Assembly: GCF_027925155.1 (NCBI RefSeq)
Contig: NZ_BSDY01000020.1
Location: forward strand, 1-56,519
Length of the DNA: 56,519 nt
Reading direction: 5' to 3'
Origin: Propionigenium maris DSM 9537
Lineage (GTDB): Bacteria; Fusobacteriota; Fusobacteriia; Fusobacteriales; Fusobacteriaceae
Shown here: positions 33,994-43,405 of the stretch, in pieces
Layout: the number at the start of each line of letters is the position of its first letter
How positions within the stretch are numbered: the first letter of the stretch is position 1
Notes under the pieces: generated by a model
Seen by the model: the letters and a program-made list of their open reading frames with translations, nothing else
Told to the model about the DNA's origin: nothing
Database searches by the model: none
Program-made: the position numbers and the translations under genes

Positions 33994-35284
33994 GAGAGTA
34001 GCCTTCTATACCCTCGGGTGTAAGGTAAATCAGTATGAAACAGAAAGTATTAAAAAGCAGTTGCTGGATATGGGTTATGAAGAGGTGGACTTCACAGAGA
34101 AGGCTGAACTCTACATCGTTAACTCGTGTACTGTAACAAGTATCGCAGACAGAAAGACAAGAAACATCCTGAGAAGAGCCAAGAAGAACAATGAGGATGC
34201 AGTTGTTGTGGCAACAGGATGCTACGCCCAGACCAACGCAAAGGATCTGGAGGAGATAGAGGAGATAGACTACGTTATCGGTAACAGTGACAAGGGAGCT
34301 ATCATAGACCTTATCAAGACAATAGATGAGGGGGGAGACGTAGAGAGAACCCTTCACAGAAATATATTTGATGCCAATGAGTATGAGGAGCTTGAGTTCT
34401 CTACCCTTAGAGAGATGACAAGAGCCTACATCAAGGTGCAGGACGGGTGCAACAACTTCTGCTCCTACTGTAAGATCCCCTTTGCCAGAGGAAAGAGCAG
34501 ATCCAGACAGCTGGATAGCGTGGTAGAGGAGAGCAGAAAACTAGCTTCAGAGGGATTCAAGGAGCTTATTATAATAGGAATCAACCTTGGGGCTTACGGG
34601 GAGGACCTTACAGAGGATGTAAACTTTGAGGACCTTCTTGTGGCAGTATCTCAGGTAGAGGGAATAGAGAGGATCAGAATAGGTTCTATGTACCCAGACA
34701 AGATAACGGATAACTTTATAGAGCTTATGAGGACAAATCCCAAGCTTATGCCTCACCTTCACATCTCCCTTCAGTCGTGTGACGACAAGGTGTTAGAGGG
34801 GATGAAGAGAAAGTATGACAGCTCAGTGATAAGGGAGAGACTTCTAAAGCTTAAGGAAGCTGTCCCAAATATGGAGTATACAGCAGATGTAATCGTAGGA
34901 TTCCCAGGTGAGGAGAAGGAAGGCTTTGAAAATACATGCAAGGTCATAGAGGAGATAGGATTTTCCGATCTTCATATCTTCCAGTATTCCGACAGGGAAA
35001 ACACAGTTGCCAGCAAGCTTCCTGGAAAGGTGAATCCTCAGGTGAAGAAGGAGAGAGCCAAGGCTTTAGAGGAAGTAGAGGACAGAATGTTTGAGGAGAT
35101 GTCCAAGTATATAGGTAAGAGGGTAAGGGTTCTTGTGGAGGAATCCAAGCATGGTAAATCATATGGGTATACTGAAAACTATCTGAGAACTGAAATTTTA
35201 GATTATACAGGTAAACCCAATGAAGTGGTAGAGGTAGAAATAAATCAGCTAAAAAAGGGGATGCTGTCAGGTGGTAAGAAATAG
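33980..35284 (+). CDS. mtaB: tRNA t6A37 methylthiotransferase MtaB
   Basis: This 434-residue radical-SAM enzyme converts t6A37 to ms2t6A in tRNA-Lys. UPF0004 domain: TLGCKVNQYETESIKKQL, NSCTVTSIADRKTRNILRRA and ATGCYAQTNAKDL, with three cluster cysteines. Radical SAM domain: VQDGCNNFCSYCKIPFARGKSRSR with the CxxxCxxC cluster. A TRAM-like tail (RVLVEESKHGKSYGYTENYL) ends the protein. It is closer to MtaB than MiaB by the FARG and NQYE forms. Overlaps exist on both sides. Confidence 0.93.
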   Translation: MNSVKRVAFYTLGCKVNQYETESIKKQLLDMGYEEVDFTEKAELYIVNSCTVTSIADRKTRNILRRAKKNNEDAVVVATGCYAQTNAKDLEEIEEIDYVIGNSDKGAIIDLIKTIDEGGDVERTLHRNIFDANEYEELEFSTLREMTRAYIKVQDGCNNFCSYCKIPFARGKSRSRQLDSVVEESRKLASEGFKELIIIGINLGAYGEDLTEDVNFEDLLVAVSQVEGIERIRIGSMYPDKITDNFIELMRTNPKLMPHLHISLQSCDDKVLEGMKRKYDSSVIRERLLKLKEAVPNMEYTADVIVGFPGEEKEGFENTCKVIEEIGFSDLHIFQYSDRENTVASKLPGKVNPQVKKERAKALEEVEDRMFEEMSKYIGKRVRVLVEESKHGKSYGYTENYLRTEILDYTGKPNEVVEVEINQLKKGMLSGGKK

Positions 35285-36257
35285 TAGACAAAGAAAAAAT
35301 AAATTAAAGTTTTTAATGTTTGTAGTAACTGCAATAGCAGTTCTTTCAGTAGTTCTCGTACTAAACATGGGTAAGAGAAACCTGGGAGAAACTGAAAACT
35401 GGGATAACTATATGGTTATAGGTAAGGACAACGTCTTTGTGGTATATGGAGAAAAGCTTGCTATTCAGGTTCCCTTTGAGATAAGCATGAACAAGGACAG
35501 AACCCTTGGAGACATAGCTAAGTCCAAGAACTACGAGGAGGTAGTGAGAAGCCTTAATGAGATCCTTCCTGAAAAGGTAGAGAACTTTAAGGTGGTAAGC
35601 AGAGGGCAGGTGGAGATCGATGCTAAAAGCATGAAGCAGATACCTGAGATCGCTATGAACGATAAGAGATATGTCCTTACATCAAGCCTTAACGGAATGT
35701 TTTTAGAGCTTTACTATGACAGTGCTACAGCTGAGGGGAACAACAACATAATAATAGATGTATTAAACGCCAACGGTAGAAGCGGATACGCAAGGGAAGC
35801 AGGGGAAAAGCTTGCTAAAACTTTCCCGCTGAAGTATAATGCGGCTAACTTTGATACATTTGAGCAGTACAGCTATATCCAGAATAAGGACCTCTCAGAT
35901 GAGAAGCTTAAGGAGATAGTAATGGAGCTAGATGAAAAGTACTTTAAGATAAAGGAGGAGGGAGCTCTTCCTACCCTAGCCAACGCCGTAGTGGTTCTTG
36001 GAAGGGAGCAGGAGGGACTTCTCAACATAAACATCTACTCAACTGAAAAGACTGCAGCAGCTACAGAAAGACAGCTGAAAAGAATCGGATATAAGAGTGT
36101 TAAGGGGATTGCAGGTAAGGATATAGACAACAGCTTTGTGGAGTACAACAAGGCCGACTACTATACAGCTTATAAGCTGGCTGAGAGACTTGGAATCAAG
36201 CACATGGTTGAAAACAAGGATTTAAAGGAAGAGATAAATATATTTATAAATGACTAG
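35271..36257 (+). CDS. Membrane-anchored protein with two LytR_C-like domains
   Basis: This 328-residue protein has one N-terminal membrane helix (about 12-32) and an extracytoplasmic part. Residues about 160-230 (NNIIIDVLNANGRSGYAREAGEKLAKTFPLKYNAANFD) and about 250-315 (LLNINIYSTEKTAAATERQLKRIGYKSVKGIAG) each fit the LytR_C beta-alpha pattern (I-x-V-x-N-x-x-x-x-x-G-x-A). Such domains occur at the ends of cell-wall LytR-CpsA-Psr proteins. Here the catalytic LCP domain is absent. Start is GTG at 35271, overlapping mtaB. The cell-envelope role is inferred from the neighbouring mreD-like and mrdA genes. Confidence 0.7.
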   Translation: MVRNSRQRKNKLKFLMFVVTAIAVLSVVLVLNMGKRNLGETENWDNYMVIGKDNVFVVYGEKLAIQVPFEISMNKDRTLGDIAKSKNYEEVVRSLNEILPEKVENFKVVSRGQVEIDAKSMKQIPEIAMNDKRYVLTSSLNGMFLELYYDSATAEGNNNIIIDVLNANGRSGYAREAGEKLAKTFPLKYNAANFDTFEQYSYIQNKDLSDEKLKEIVMELDEKYFKIKEEGALPTLANAVVVLGREQEGLLNINIYSTEKTAAATERQLKRIGYKSVKGIAGKDIDNSFVEYNKADYYTAYKLAERLGIKHMVENKDLKEEINIFIND

Positions 36258-36265
36258 GGGGAGTT

Positions 36266-36601
36266 ATGGCAGAGAAACTGGATATCATAGTGGATGCAAT
36301 AGAGGATAAGAAGGGCAGAGATATCTTGGCTTTGGATTTTGAGGGAAGCAGCTCTGTCTGTGACTACGTAGTAATATGCACTGGAAGTTCCAACAGGAAC
36401 ATCCAGGCTATTGCTGACGGGATAAATGAAAAACTAGGTGAAAACAATATGAGAAGGCTGAGCATGGAAGGGTATGACGACGCCAAGTGGATACTTGTGG
36501 ACTGCGGAGATGTCCTCGTGAATATCTTTGACAGGGCTACCAGAGAGGAATACAGGCTGGAAGTGCTGTGGGCCGATGCCAAAGAAGTGCTGAGGAAGTA
36601 G
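36266..36601 (+). CDS. rsfS: Ribosome silencing factor RsfS
   Basis: This 111-residue protein binds ribosomal protein L14 and blocks subunit joining in starved cells. Family markers are AIEDKKGRDILALDFEGSSSVCDYVVICTGSSNRNIQAIADGI, WILVDCGDVLVNIFDRATREEYRLEVLW. GGGGGAG precedes the ATG. It sits between the LytR_C gene and the mreD-like gene in one operon. Confidence 0.95.
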   Translation: MAEKLDIIVDAIEDKKGRDILALDFEGSSSVCDYVVICTGSSNRNIQAIADGINEKLGENNMRRLSMEGYDDAKWILVDCGDVLVNIFDRATREEYRLEVLWADAKEVLRK

Positions 36602-36603
36602 CT

Positions 36604-37023
36604 ATGTTTGAATTAGTATCTTTTATATTAGTATTTATAGAGAAGAGTATATCCTTTGACTACCCCTATAACTTTATAGCGGTGCCCTTTCTCACCTACC
36701 TGGTATACAGGAAGGGAGTAGAGGCTTTTTGGGGTGTACTCCTTCTGGCATTTTTGGTATCCATGGGAAGTATAACCATGGCAGCAGCTACCCTTGTGGG
36801 AATCTTCTACTATGTAGTTTTCTACCTGCTGTCCACCTTCATGGCCTATGAAAAGATAAACCTTCCCCTTATAACTGCCATCCAGGCAGTTACCTATAGC
36901 GGATTTGTCTACTATGGATCTGGGATCTTCTCCCTGGGGAATTTTGGTAAACTTGTAGTAGCTTATGCCATATTTAACTATTTATATATGGATAATGGAG
37001 AAAAGTTGTTTGGAGTTAAGTGA
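36604..37023 (+). CDS. mreD: MreD-like rod-shape membrane protein
   Basis: This 139-residue protein is almost entirely membrane (about five helices) with a short tail. Small size, topology and position directly before mrdA fit MreD. The sequence is poorly conserved, so the name is mainly contextual. ATG at 36604 is 2 bp after rsfS with GAGGAAG upstream; the longer frame from 36568 would overlap rsfS. mreB and mreC are not in the window. Confidence 0.55.
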   Translation: MFELVSFILVFIEKSISFDYPYNFIAVPFLTYLVYRKGVEAFWGVLLLAFLVSMGSITMAAATLVGIFYYVVFYLLSTFMAYEKINLPLITAIQAVTYSGFVYYGSGIFSLGNFGKLVVAYAIFNYLYMDNGEKLFGVK

Positions 37024-38813
37024 TGAAGAATAGACTAGGTATAAAGTTAGGCGGCGATACAGAGAACAGATCCTTGATATTCCAAGTAATTGTAGTGGTG
37101 ATCTTCACACTTCTTGCTACAAGGCTTTTTTATTTACAGGTAGTAAGAGGGGATGAATACAGGGAACGTGCAAATAATAACAGAGTTAAGTTAAAGAGAA
37201 TAGAGGCTCCTAGAGGAAAGATCTTTGACAGTCAGGGAGAGCTCCTGGCTACCAATGAGGCCGGTTACAGGCTACTCTATCTAAAGGAGAGAAAATATAG
37301 TGAGAAGGAATTAAAGGAAATATCTGAATTATTGGGTCTCACAGAAGAATCGGTAGAAAGAAGGATAAAGTATGGAGAGATATTTCCATACACCAGAGAA
37401 AATATATTAGTGGATGATCTCGATGAGGATGAAGCCCACAGGATAATGGAGAAGCTATCGGAGTATCCATACCTGCAGGTTCAGGCCTATGCTAAGAGAG
37501 AATACCTATATGATACCTTGGCTTCTCATGTACTGGGATATGTAAAGAAGATCTCAGCTGAGGAGTATGAGGAACTGAAGGAATTGGGGTATACTCAGAG
37601 GGATACCGTGGGGAAGAATGGTGTGGAAAAGCAATATGACTACCAGCTCCAGGGGAAACCAGGTTATAAGTATATAGAGGTAAATGCTCTCAACAGAATT
37701 GTGAAGGAGCTTAGACAGAGACAGCCAGTTCCAGGAAAGGATATGTATCTAACAATTGACTCCAGGCTTCAGGAGGTTATGGAAAAATATTTTGAAGAGA
37801 AGAAACTACAGGGAAGTTTTGTAGCAATTAACCCTAAAAACGGAGAGGTTATCGCCATGGTAAGCTATCCGACCTACTCCCTGAATATGTTTACTTCAAG
37901 ATTTACCTCTGAAGAGTGGAACTCGATTATGAATGATAAAAGAAAACCCCTAAGAAATAGAGCCATAGCAGGAGAATACCCCCCAGGCTCTGTATTCAAA
38001 CCCATAGTATCTGTGGGCCTTTTAAATAACGGTCTCAATCCAAAAAAACAATACTTCGATAATGGTTACTATCAGATTGGAAAGTGGAAGTGGAGATCTT
38101 GGAAGAGAGGCGGACACGGATATGTGGACTTCAAGAAGGCCATCACAGAATCGGCAAACCCCTATTTCTATAGGCTAGGAGATGAGTTAGGGCCTACTAA
38201 GTTAATAGAGACAGCAGCTGATTTTGGAATGGGACAGAGGACAGGAATAGACACTCCGGGAGAGAGATCCGGAAGGCTGCCTGATGATGAGTGGAAGAGG
38301 AAAAATATGAATGAGCCGTGGTATAGAGGAGATACGATAAACCTCTCCATAGGACAGGGATACCTAACAGTGACACCACTTCAGATGGCTGAGGCCTATA
38401 CTCTTCTTGCTAATAAGGGAGTGGCATACAGACCACACCTTGTAAGGACTCTTAAGGGGAAGGATGAAACAGTAGTAACAAAAATTGAAAAAGTGAAGGA
38501 ATTAAATTATTCCAAATCTTATTATGACCTCATAACAGATGCAATGGTAAATGCTGTAGAAGCAAGTAATGGAACTGTAAAAGCTCTCAGAACAGAGGGC
38601 TTAAGGGTAGCAGCCAAAACAGGATCAGCACAAAATTCTCAGTTTAAGAAGACACACGCCTGGGTAGGAGGATATTTTCCTGCACATGACCCAGAGGTTG
38701 TTTTTGTGGCCTTTGCCGAGGGGGCAGGTGGAGGAGGCTCTGTAGCAGCGCCTGCAGCCAAAGCCTTTATTGATAAGTACCTTGAATTAAAAGGAAATAA
38801 TCACTTTGACTAG
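37023..38813 (+). CDS. mrdA: Penicillin-binding protein 2 (peptidoglycan transpeptidase)
   Basis: This 596-residue class B PBP makes cross-links during cell elongation. One N-terminal membrane helix (about 20-40) and a pedestal (NNRVKLKRIEAPRGKIFDSQGELLA) precede the transpeptidase domain. Catalytic SxxK is in EYPPGSVFKPIVSVG (near 318-332), the second motif SAN in ITESANPYFYRLGDELG, and KTGS in VAAKTGSAQNSQFKKTHAWVGGYF near 530. The ATG overlaps the mreD stop (TGATG). Length is slightly below the 630 of E. coli. Confidence 0.94.
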   Translation: MKNRLGIKLGGDTENRSLIFQVIVVVIFTLLATRLFYLQVVRGDEYRERANNNRVKLKRIEAPRGKIFDSQGELLATNEAGYRLLYLKERKYSEKELKEISELLGLTEESVERRIKYGEIFPYTRENILVDDLDEDEAHRIMEKLSEYPYLQVQAYAKREYLYDTLASHVLGYVKKISAEEYEELKELGYTQRDTVGKNGVEKQYDYQLQGKPGYKYIEVNALNRIVKELRQRQPVPGKDMYLTIDSRLQEVMEKYFEEKKLQGSFVAINPKNGEVIAMVSYPTYSLNMFTSRFTSEEWNSIMNDKRKPLRNRAIAGEYPPGSVFKPIVSVGLLNNGLNPKKQYFDNGYYQIGKWKWRSWKRGGHGYVDFKKAITESANPYFYRLGDELGPTKLIETAADFGMGQRTGIDTPGERSGRLPDDEWKRKNMNEPWYRGDTINLSIGQGYLTVTPLQMAEAYTLLANKGVAYRPHLVRTLKGKDETVVTKIEKVKELNYSKSYYDLITDAMVNAVEASNGTVKALRTEGLRVAAKTGSAQNSQFKKTHAWVGGYFPAHDPEVVFVAFAEGAGGGGSVAAPAAKAFIDKYLELKGNNHFD

Positions 38814-38841
38814 AAAAGCTTATTATTAAATTTTGAAAAAT

Positions 38842-38868
38842 TTTAAGGTTTTTTAGGGTGGCCTTAAA
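38842..38868 (+). other. Hairpin in the RNase J leader
   Basis: TTTAAGG (38842-38848) pairs with CCTTAAA (38862-38868) in the 78-nt gap before the RNase J gene. It may be a weak terminator for mrdA or a site of autoregulation. A poor T-tract follows. Confidence 0.35.
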
Positions 38869-38891
38869 GTCTTTTGTAGACGGAGGAAGAA

Positions 38892-40760
38892 ATGAGTATA
38901 AAACATCAGGAAAAGGAAATAAAGAAAAAATTTCCTTGGTACAGGAACAAGAAGAAAAAAGCAGCACCAAATTCAAATGAAGCTGTAGAAACTAAGGAAG
39001 AAAAGACAGAAGTAGCAGCAAAACCAGTTGCAACAGCAGAAGGGAAGCCGGCTCCAAAAAGGAAGTCAAAGGAAGCTGAAAAAGCTAAAAAAGAGGAGAA
39101 GATGTTTGTAATTCCTCTAGGAGGACTGGATGAGATAGGGAAAAATATGACCCTTATCCAGTACAGAGATGAGATAATTATCGTAGATGCAGGAATGGCC
39201 TTCCCAGACGATGAGCTTCTGGGAATAGATATAGTTCTTCCAGATTACTCATACCTTGAAAGCAACAGGGAAAAGATAAAGGGAGTATTCATCACCCACG
39301 GTCATGAGGACCACATCGGTGGACTTCCATACCTTTACGGGAAGATCGACACAAATATCCCTACCTACGGTGGAAGACTGGGACTGGCTCTGGCTAAATC
39401 CAAGTTTGAGGAACCAGGTCTTGGAAGAAAGACTCCTAAGATGAAGGAGATCAAGGGAAGAAGCAGAATTAAATCTGGAAAGTACTTCACTGTGGAGTTT
39501 ATCAAGGTGACTCACTCTACAGCAGACTGTTATGCTCTGGCTATTACAACTCCAGCAGGAACAATCCTTCACACTGGAGACTTTAAGATGGACCTTACTC
39601 CAGTAGACGGTGTAGGAGTAGATTTCCTGAGACTGGCTCAGCTGGGAGAGAGCGGAGTAGACCTTCTACTTTCCGACTCAACTAACTCTGAGGTTGCTGG
39701 GTACACTCCATCGGAAAAGAGTGTAGGAGAAGCACTGAAGACAGAGTTTATGAAGGCCAAGGGAAGAATAGTTGTAGCAGCTTTTGCGTCTCACATCCAC
39801 AGACTTCAGCAGATAATAGATGTAGCTCACCTGAATAAGAGAAAGGTAGCCGTTGACGGTAGAAGTATGGTTAAGGTCTTTGACATAGCTTCTAAACTGG
39901 GATACCTAAAGATACCTAAGAATATAATGGTATCACTAGCTGAGATAGAGAAACTTCCAGAGAATAAGGCAGTAATCCTTTGTACTGGAACCCAGGGAGA
40001 GCCTATGGCAGCCCTTTCAAGAATAGCTAAGAAGATGCACAAGCATATCAAGTTGAGAAAGGGAGATACTGTAATCATATCTGCAACACCAATCCCTGGA
40101 AATGAAAGAGCTGTGTATAACAACATAAATAACCTGCTAAAGCACGAGGCAGATGTAGTATTCAGAAAGATAGCCGGTATCCACGTATCTGGACACGCTA
40201 GTAAGGATGAGCAAAAGCTTATGCTTAACCTTGTAAAACCTAAGCACTTTATGCCTGTACACGGTGAGTACAAGATGCTTAAGGCACACAAGGAAACTGC
40301 AATGGAAACTGGAATACCTGAAAAAAATATCATCATTGCAACCAATGGTAATAAGATAGAGGTAACAAAGAGCAAAGCCAAGATAGCAGGTAAGGTAAAC
40401 TCTGGAATAGTTCTGGTAGACGGACTGGGAGTGGGAGATATTGGTAATATCGTTCTACGTGACAGACAGCAGCTAGCTCAGGACGGAGTTGTAACAGTTG
40501 TTATGACTATCTCCAAGGAGACTGGAAGTATCCTTGCTGGACCGGACATCGTTACAAGAGGATTTGTATACTCGAGAGATTCAGAGAGAATGATAAATGA
40601 GGTAGCAGGTGCTATAAGGGAGAAGTTAAAAACCCTTGAAGAAAAGAATGTTACTGAGTGGGCAGCTCTTAAAACAGCAGCCAGAGATGTGGCATCTAAG
40701 CACTTTTACGATAAAACAAAGAGAAACCCGGTAATCTTACCGATAATAATGGAAGTATAA
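38892..40760 (+). CDS. rnj: Ribonuclease J
   Basis: This 622-residue metallo-beta-lactamase/beta-CASP nuclease matures and degrades RNA with endo- and 5'-exonuclease activity. A Lys/Ala-rich low-complexity extension of about 70 residues comes first. The core has VIPLGGLDEIGKNMTLIQY, VDAGMAFPDDELLGID, metal motif THGHEDHIGGLPYL (near 135), HSTADCYALAI, HTGDFKMDLTP, SDSTNSEVAGYTPSE, and the beta-CASP block SGHASKDEQKLMLNLVKPKHFMPVHGEYKML. The first ~70 residues are absent in B. subtilis RNase J1. Codon use is biased towards high expression. Confidence 0.95.
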   Translation: MSIKHQEKEIKKKFPWYRNKKKKAAPNSNEAVETKEEKTEVAAKPVATAEGKPAPKRKSKEAEKAKKEEKMFVIPLGGLDEIGKNMTLIQYRDEIIIVDAGMAFPDDELLGIDIVLPDYSYLESNREKIKGVFITHGHEDHIGGLPYLYGKIDTNIPTYGGRLGLALAKSKFEEPGLGRKTPKMKEIKGRSRIKSGKYFTVEFIKVTHSTADCYALAITTPAGTILHTGDFKMDLTPVDGVGVDFLRLAQLGESGVDLLLSDSTNSEVAGYTPSEKSVGEALKTEFMKAKGRIVVAAFASHIHRLQQIIDVAHLNKRKVAVDGRSMVKVFDIASKLGYLKIPKNIMVSLAEIEKLPENKAVILCTGTQGEPMAALSRIAKKMHKHIKLRKGDTVIISATPIPGNERAVYNNINNLLKHEADVVFRKIAGIHVSGHASKDEQKLMLNLVKPKHFMPVHGEYKMLKAHKETAMETGIPEKNIIIATNGNKIEVTKSKAKIAGKVNSGIVLVDGLGVGDIGNIVLRDRQQLAQDGVVTVVMTISKETGSILAGPDIVTRGFVYSRDSERMINEVAGAIREKLKTLEEKNVTEWAALKTAARDVASKHFYDKTKRNPVILPIIMEV

Positions 40761-40777
40761 GAAGGAGAAAAAAGATA

Positions 40778-41083
40778 ATGGAATTAACAAGTAAGCAAAG
40801 AGCATTTTTAAAGAAGCAAGCACATTCACTGGATCCTGTGGTAAGAATAGGTAAGGATGGGCTATCTGAAAATATAGTAAAGAGTCTATTGGATGCAATC
40901 GACTCTAGAGAACTGGTAAAGGTAAAGATACTTCAAAACTCAGAGGTAGAGAAGAGAGAAACAGCTTATGAGCTTGCCCTTAGAAGCGGATGTGAGCTAG
41001 TGGCGATAATCGGTAGAACTCTTATCTACTACAAGGAAAATGAGGACAAGCCAGTTATTTCAGAGGAGCTAAGAAGAATATAA
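40778..41083 (+). CDS. yhbY: YhbY family CRM-domain ribosome assembly protein
   Basis: This 101-residue RNA-binding protein is a single CRM domain: LTSKQRAFLKKQAHSLDPVVRIGKDGLSENIVKSLLDAIDSRELVKVKIL, then AYELALRSGCELVAIIGRTLIYYKEN with the GxxG-like loop. It associates with pre-50S ribosomes. GAAGGAG lies upstream, and it is 17 bp after the RNase J gene. Confidence 0.94.
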   Translation: MELTSKQRAFLKKQAHSLDPVVRIGKDGLSENIVKSLLDAIDSRELVKVKILQNSEVEKRETAYELALRSGCELVAIIGRTLIYYKENEDKPVISEELRRI

Positions 41084-41103
41084 CATTTTAACGGGGGAGA
41101 GGT

Positions 41104-41565
41104 ATGAAAGCAGGAATACTTTTTGGAAACAGAATAGCAGACGTTGTTTTCATAGCATGGTTTATAGCTCAGTTTTATAAACTGCTAAGCTGTGTGGTAA
41201 CTGAAAGAAGGATTGACATAAGAAGAATGTGGGGAACTGGCGGAATGCCCAGTTCCCATTCCTCCACAGTAACATCCCTTGCAGCATCTGTGGCTATTGT
41301 TGAGGGAGAGAAGAGCACCCTCTTTGCCATAGCCCTGATATTTTCTGGAGTAGTAATGTATGATGCTGCGGGAATCAGAAGAGCTGCCGGTAAGCAGGCA
41401 GGGGTACTGAATAAGATTGTAGAGAGGCTGGCACATAAGATAGAGGAAAAAATACACGATGAAACCCTCAAGGAGCTATTGGGACACACACCATTTGAAG
41501 TACTTATAGGTGCTTTACTGGGAATAGTGGTGGCTTTCCTTATGAGGGGATACTTGCTGGCTTAG
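41104..41565 (+). CDS. Divergent PAP2 family (DUF212) membrane protein
   Basis: This 153-residue protein has about four membrane segments and the signature TGGMPSSHSSTVTSLAASVAIVEG (near 48-71) plus YDAAGIRRAAGKQAGVLNKI. These resemble phosphatase motifs of PAP2 enzymes, and a role on polyprenyl or lipid phosphates is often assumed. It is close to dxs and in the isoprenoid/envelope neighbourhood, which fits but does not prove that. Confidence 0.88.
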   Translation: MKAGILFGNRIADVVFIAWFIAQFYKLLSCVVTERRIDIRRMWGTGGMPSSHSSTVTSLAASVAIVEGEKSTLFAIALIFSGVVMYDAAGIRRAAGKQAGVLNKIVERLAHKIEEKIHDETLKELLGHTPFEVLIGALLGIVVAFLMRGYLLA

Positions 41566-41578
41566 GAGTAGATGACAG

Positions 41579-43405
41579 ATGAATTTAAAAGAGATGGATG
41601 TAGAACAGCTCAAGGCAGAGGCAGAAACAATAAGGAAAACCCTTATAGATGTGGTGAGCACCAATGGAGGGCATCTAGCTCCAAACCTTGGAGTGGTGGA
41701 GCTGACCCTAGCTCTTCACAAGGTCTTTGACTCACCCAAGGATAAGATACTTTTTGACGTGGGACACCAGTCCTATGTACACAAGCTCCTCACAGGAAGG
41801 GAGGGAAGATTTCACACCCTTAGAAAACTAGGGGGAATAGGTCCTTTTATGGATCCTGGTGAAAGTGATCACGATCCCTTTATTACAGGACATGCAGGAA
41901 GTGCACTATCTGCAGCCTGTGGTCTAGCTGTGGGAGATGAGAAGAGCAAGGTAATATCAATAGTAGGAGATGCTTCTATCTCCAATGGACACTCTCTGGA
42001 AGCCCTTAACAATATAGGCGGAAAGGTCAAAAACCTGATAGTGGTTTTAAATGACAATGAGATGTCCATAGGAGAAAATGTTGGATCTCTATCAAAATTT
42101 TTTGGAAAACTTATGGTAACCAAGACCTATATGAATATAAAGGATGAGGTTACTCAGCTTATAAACAGGGGAAAGATCGGAAGTAAACTTACTGGTGTAC
42201 TTAAAAGGGCGGAACATTCAGTAAAGCACTTTTTAGCCCCTTTAAGTATATCAGAGGATCTGGGATTTAAATATATCGGTGTAATAGACGGCCACAACTT
42301 AGAGGAGCTTATAGAGACCTTTGAAAGAGCCAAGGAGATAGAGGGCCCTGTATTTGTTCACATAAAGACAAATAAGGGTAAAGGATATGCCTATGCTGAG
42401 GAAAATCAGGAGAAGTTTCACGGTATATCACCCTTTGATGCAGATACAGGAAGAGCCAAGAGCAGCGGTGACAGCTACTCAAAGATATTTGGGGATACCT
42501 TCTATGAGATGGCTAGGAAGGATGAAAGAGTCATGGCAATCTCCGCCGGGATGGTTAAGGGAACTGGACTTTCCAGAGCCTTTGAAGCATTTCCAGAGAG
42601 AACCTTTGATGTGGGGATAACCGAGGGACATGCAGTCACCTTTGCAGGTGGACTGGCAGCCTCTGGAAAGAAGCCCTATGTGGCAATCTACTCCACATTC
42701 ATGCAGAGGGCCTATGGTCAGCTGATACACGATATCTCCCTTCAAAACCTTCCTGTAAGGTTTATTGTGGACAGGGCAGGAATAGTGGGAGCAGACGGAA
42801 AGACCCACCAGGGAATCTACGATATAGGATTCTTTACAGGGATACCTAACTTTACAGTGGTAGCCCCTACAACCTGCAGGGAATTGGAGGAGATACTGGA
42901 GTTCTCCACAGGAGATATCAGTGGTCCCATGGTAATAAGGATTCCAAGGGCATCCTGCTTCTATCTGGAGGAGGATAAATCCCTTACCTATGGAAAGTGG
43001 AAGAAACTCTATGAGGAGGAACCTGGGAAGGGAAGAAAAAACCTCTTTATAGCAACTGGAAGTATGCTCCAGGAACTGCTGGCTGTAAAGCCTCAGCTGG
43101 AGGAGAGGGGTATAGAGGTGGATATAGTAAGTGCAGCCTTTATATCACCAATGGATACAGAGTTTCTCTTAGGGGAAGCTTCGAAATATAATGAGATATT
43201 TGTTTTAGAGGAGGGCTACTCAAAGAGTTCCTTCGGAACCTCAGTAGTCGAATTTTTTAATGAGAATGGAATTTTGAAAAAAATCCACAAAATTTCGCTG
43301 GATACAGGAAGGATACCTCATGGAGAAAGAGGAGAGCTCATGGAGATCTACGGGCTTAGGGGAGAGAGCCTTATCAAGCGGATAGAAGGGTGTTTAGATG
43401 CATAA
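41579..43405 (+). CDS. dxs: 1-deoxy-D-xylulose-5-phosphate synthase
   Basis: This 608-residue thiamine-diphosphate enzyme joins pyruvate and glyceraldehyde-3-phosphate, the first step of the MEP pathway finished by IspH. Markers are VSTNGGHLAPNLGVVELTLALH, FDVGHQSYVHKLLTGR, GHAGSALSAACGLAVG, GDASISNGHSLEALNNIG (ThDP motif with GD...N), VHIKTNKGKGYAYAEE, DRAGIVGADGKTHQGIYDI and EEGYSKSSFGTSVVEFF. It overlaps the HD-domain gene by eight bp. Confidence 0.95.
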   Translation: MNLKEMDVEQLKAEAETIRKTLIDVVSTNGGHLAPNLGVVELTLALHKVFDSPKDKILFDVGHQSYVHKLLTGREGRFHTLRKLGGIGPFMDPGESDHDPFITGHAGSALSAACGLAVGDEKSKVISIVGDASISNGHSLEALNNIGGKVKNLIVVLNDNEMSIGENVGSLSKFFGKLMVTKTYMNIKDEVTQLINRGKIGSKLTGVLKRAEHSVKHFLAPLSISEDLGFKYIGVIDGHNLEELIETFERAKEIEGPVFVHIKTNKGKGYAYAEENQEKFHGISPFDADTGRAKSSGDSYSKIFGDTFYEMARKDERVMAISAGMVKGTGLSRAFEAFPERTFDVGITEGHAVTFAGGLAASGKKPYVAIYSTFMQRAYGQLIHDISLQNLPVRFIVDRAGIVGADGKTHQGIYDIGFFTGIPNFTVVAPTTCRELEEILEFSTGDISGPMVIRIPRASCFYLEEDKSLTYGKWKKLYEEEPGKGRKNLFIATGSMLQELLAVKPQLEERGIEVDIVSAAFISPMDTEFLLGEASKYNEIFVLEEGYSKSSFGTSVVEFFNENGILKKIHKISLDTGRIPHGERGELMEIYGLRGESLIKRIEGCLDA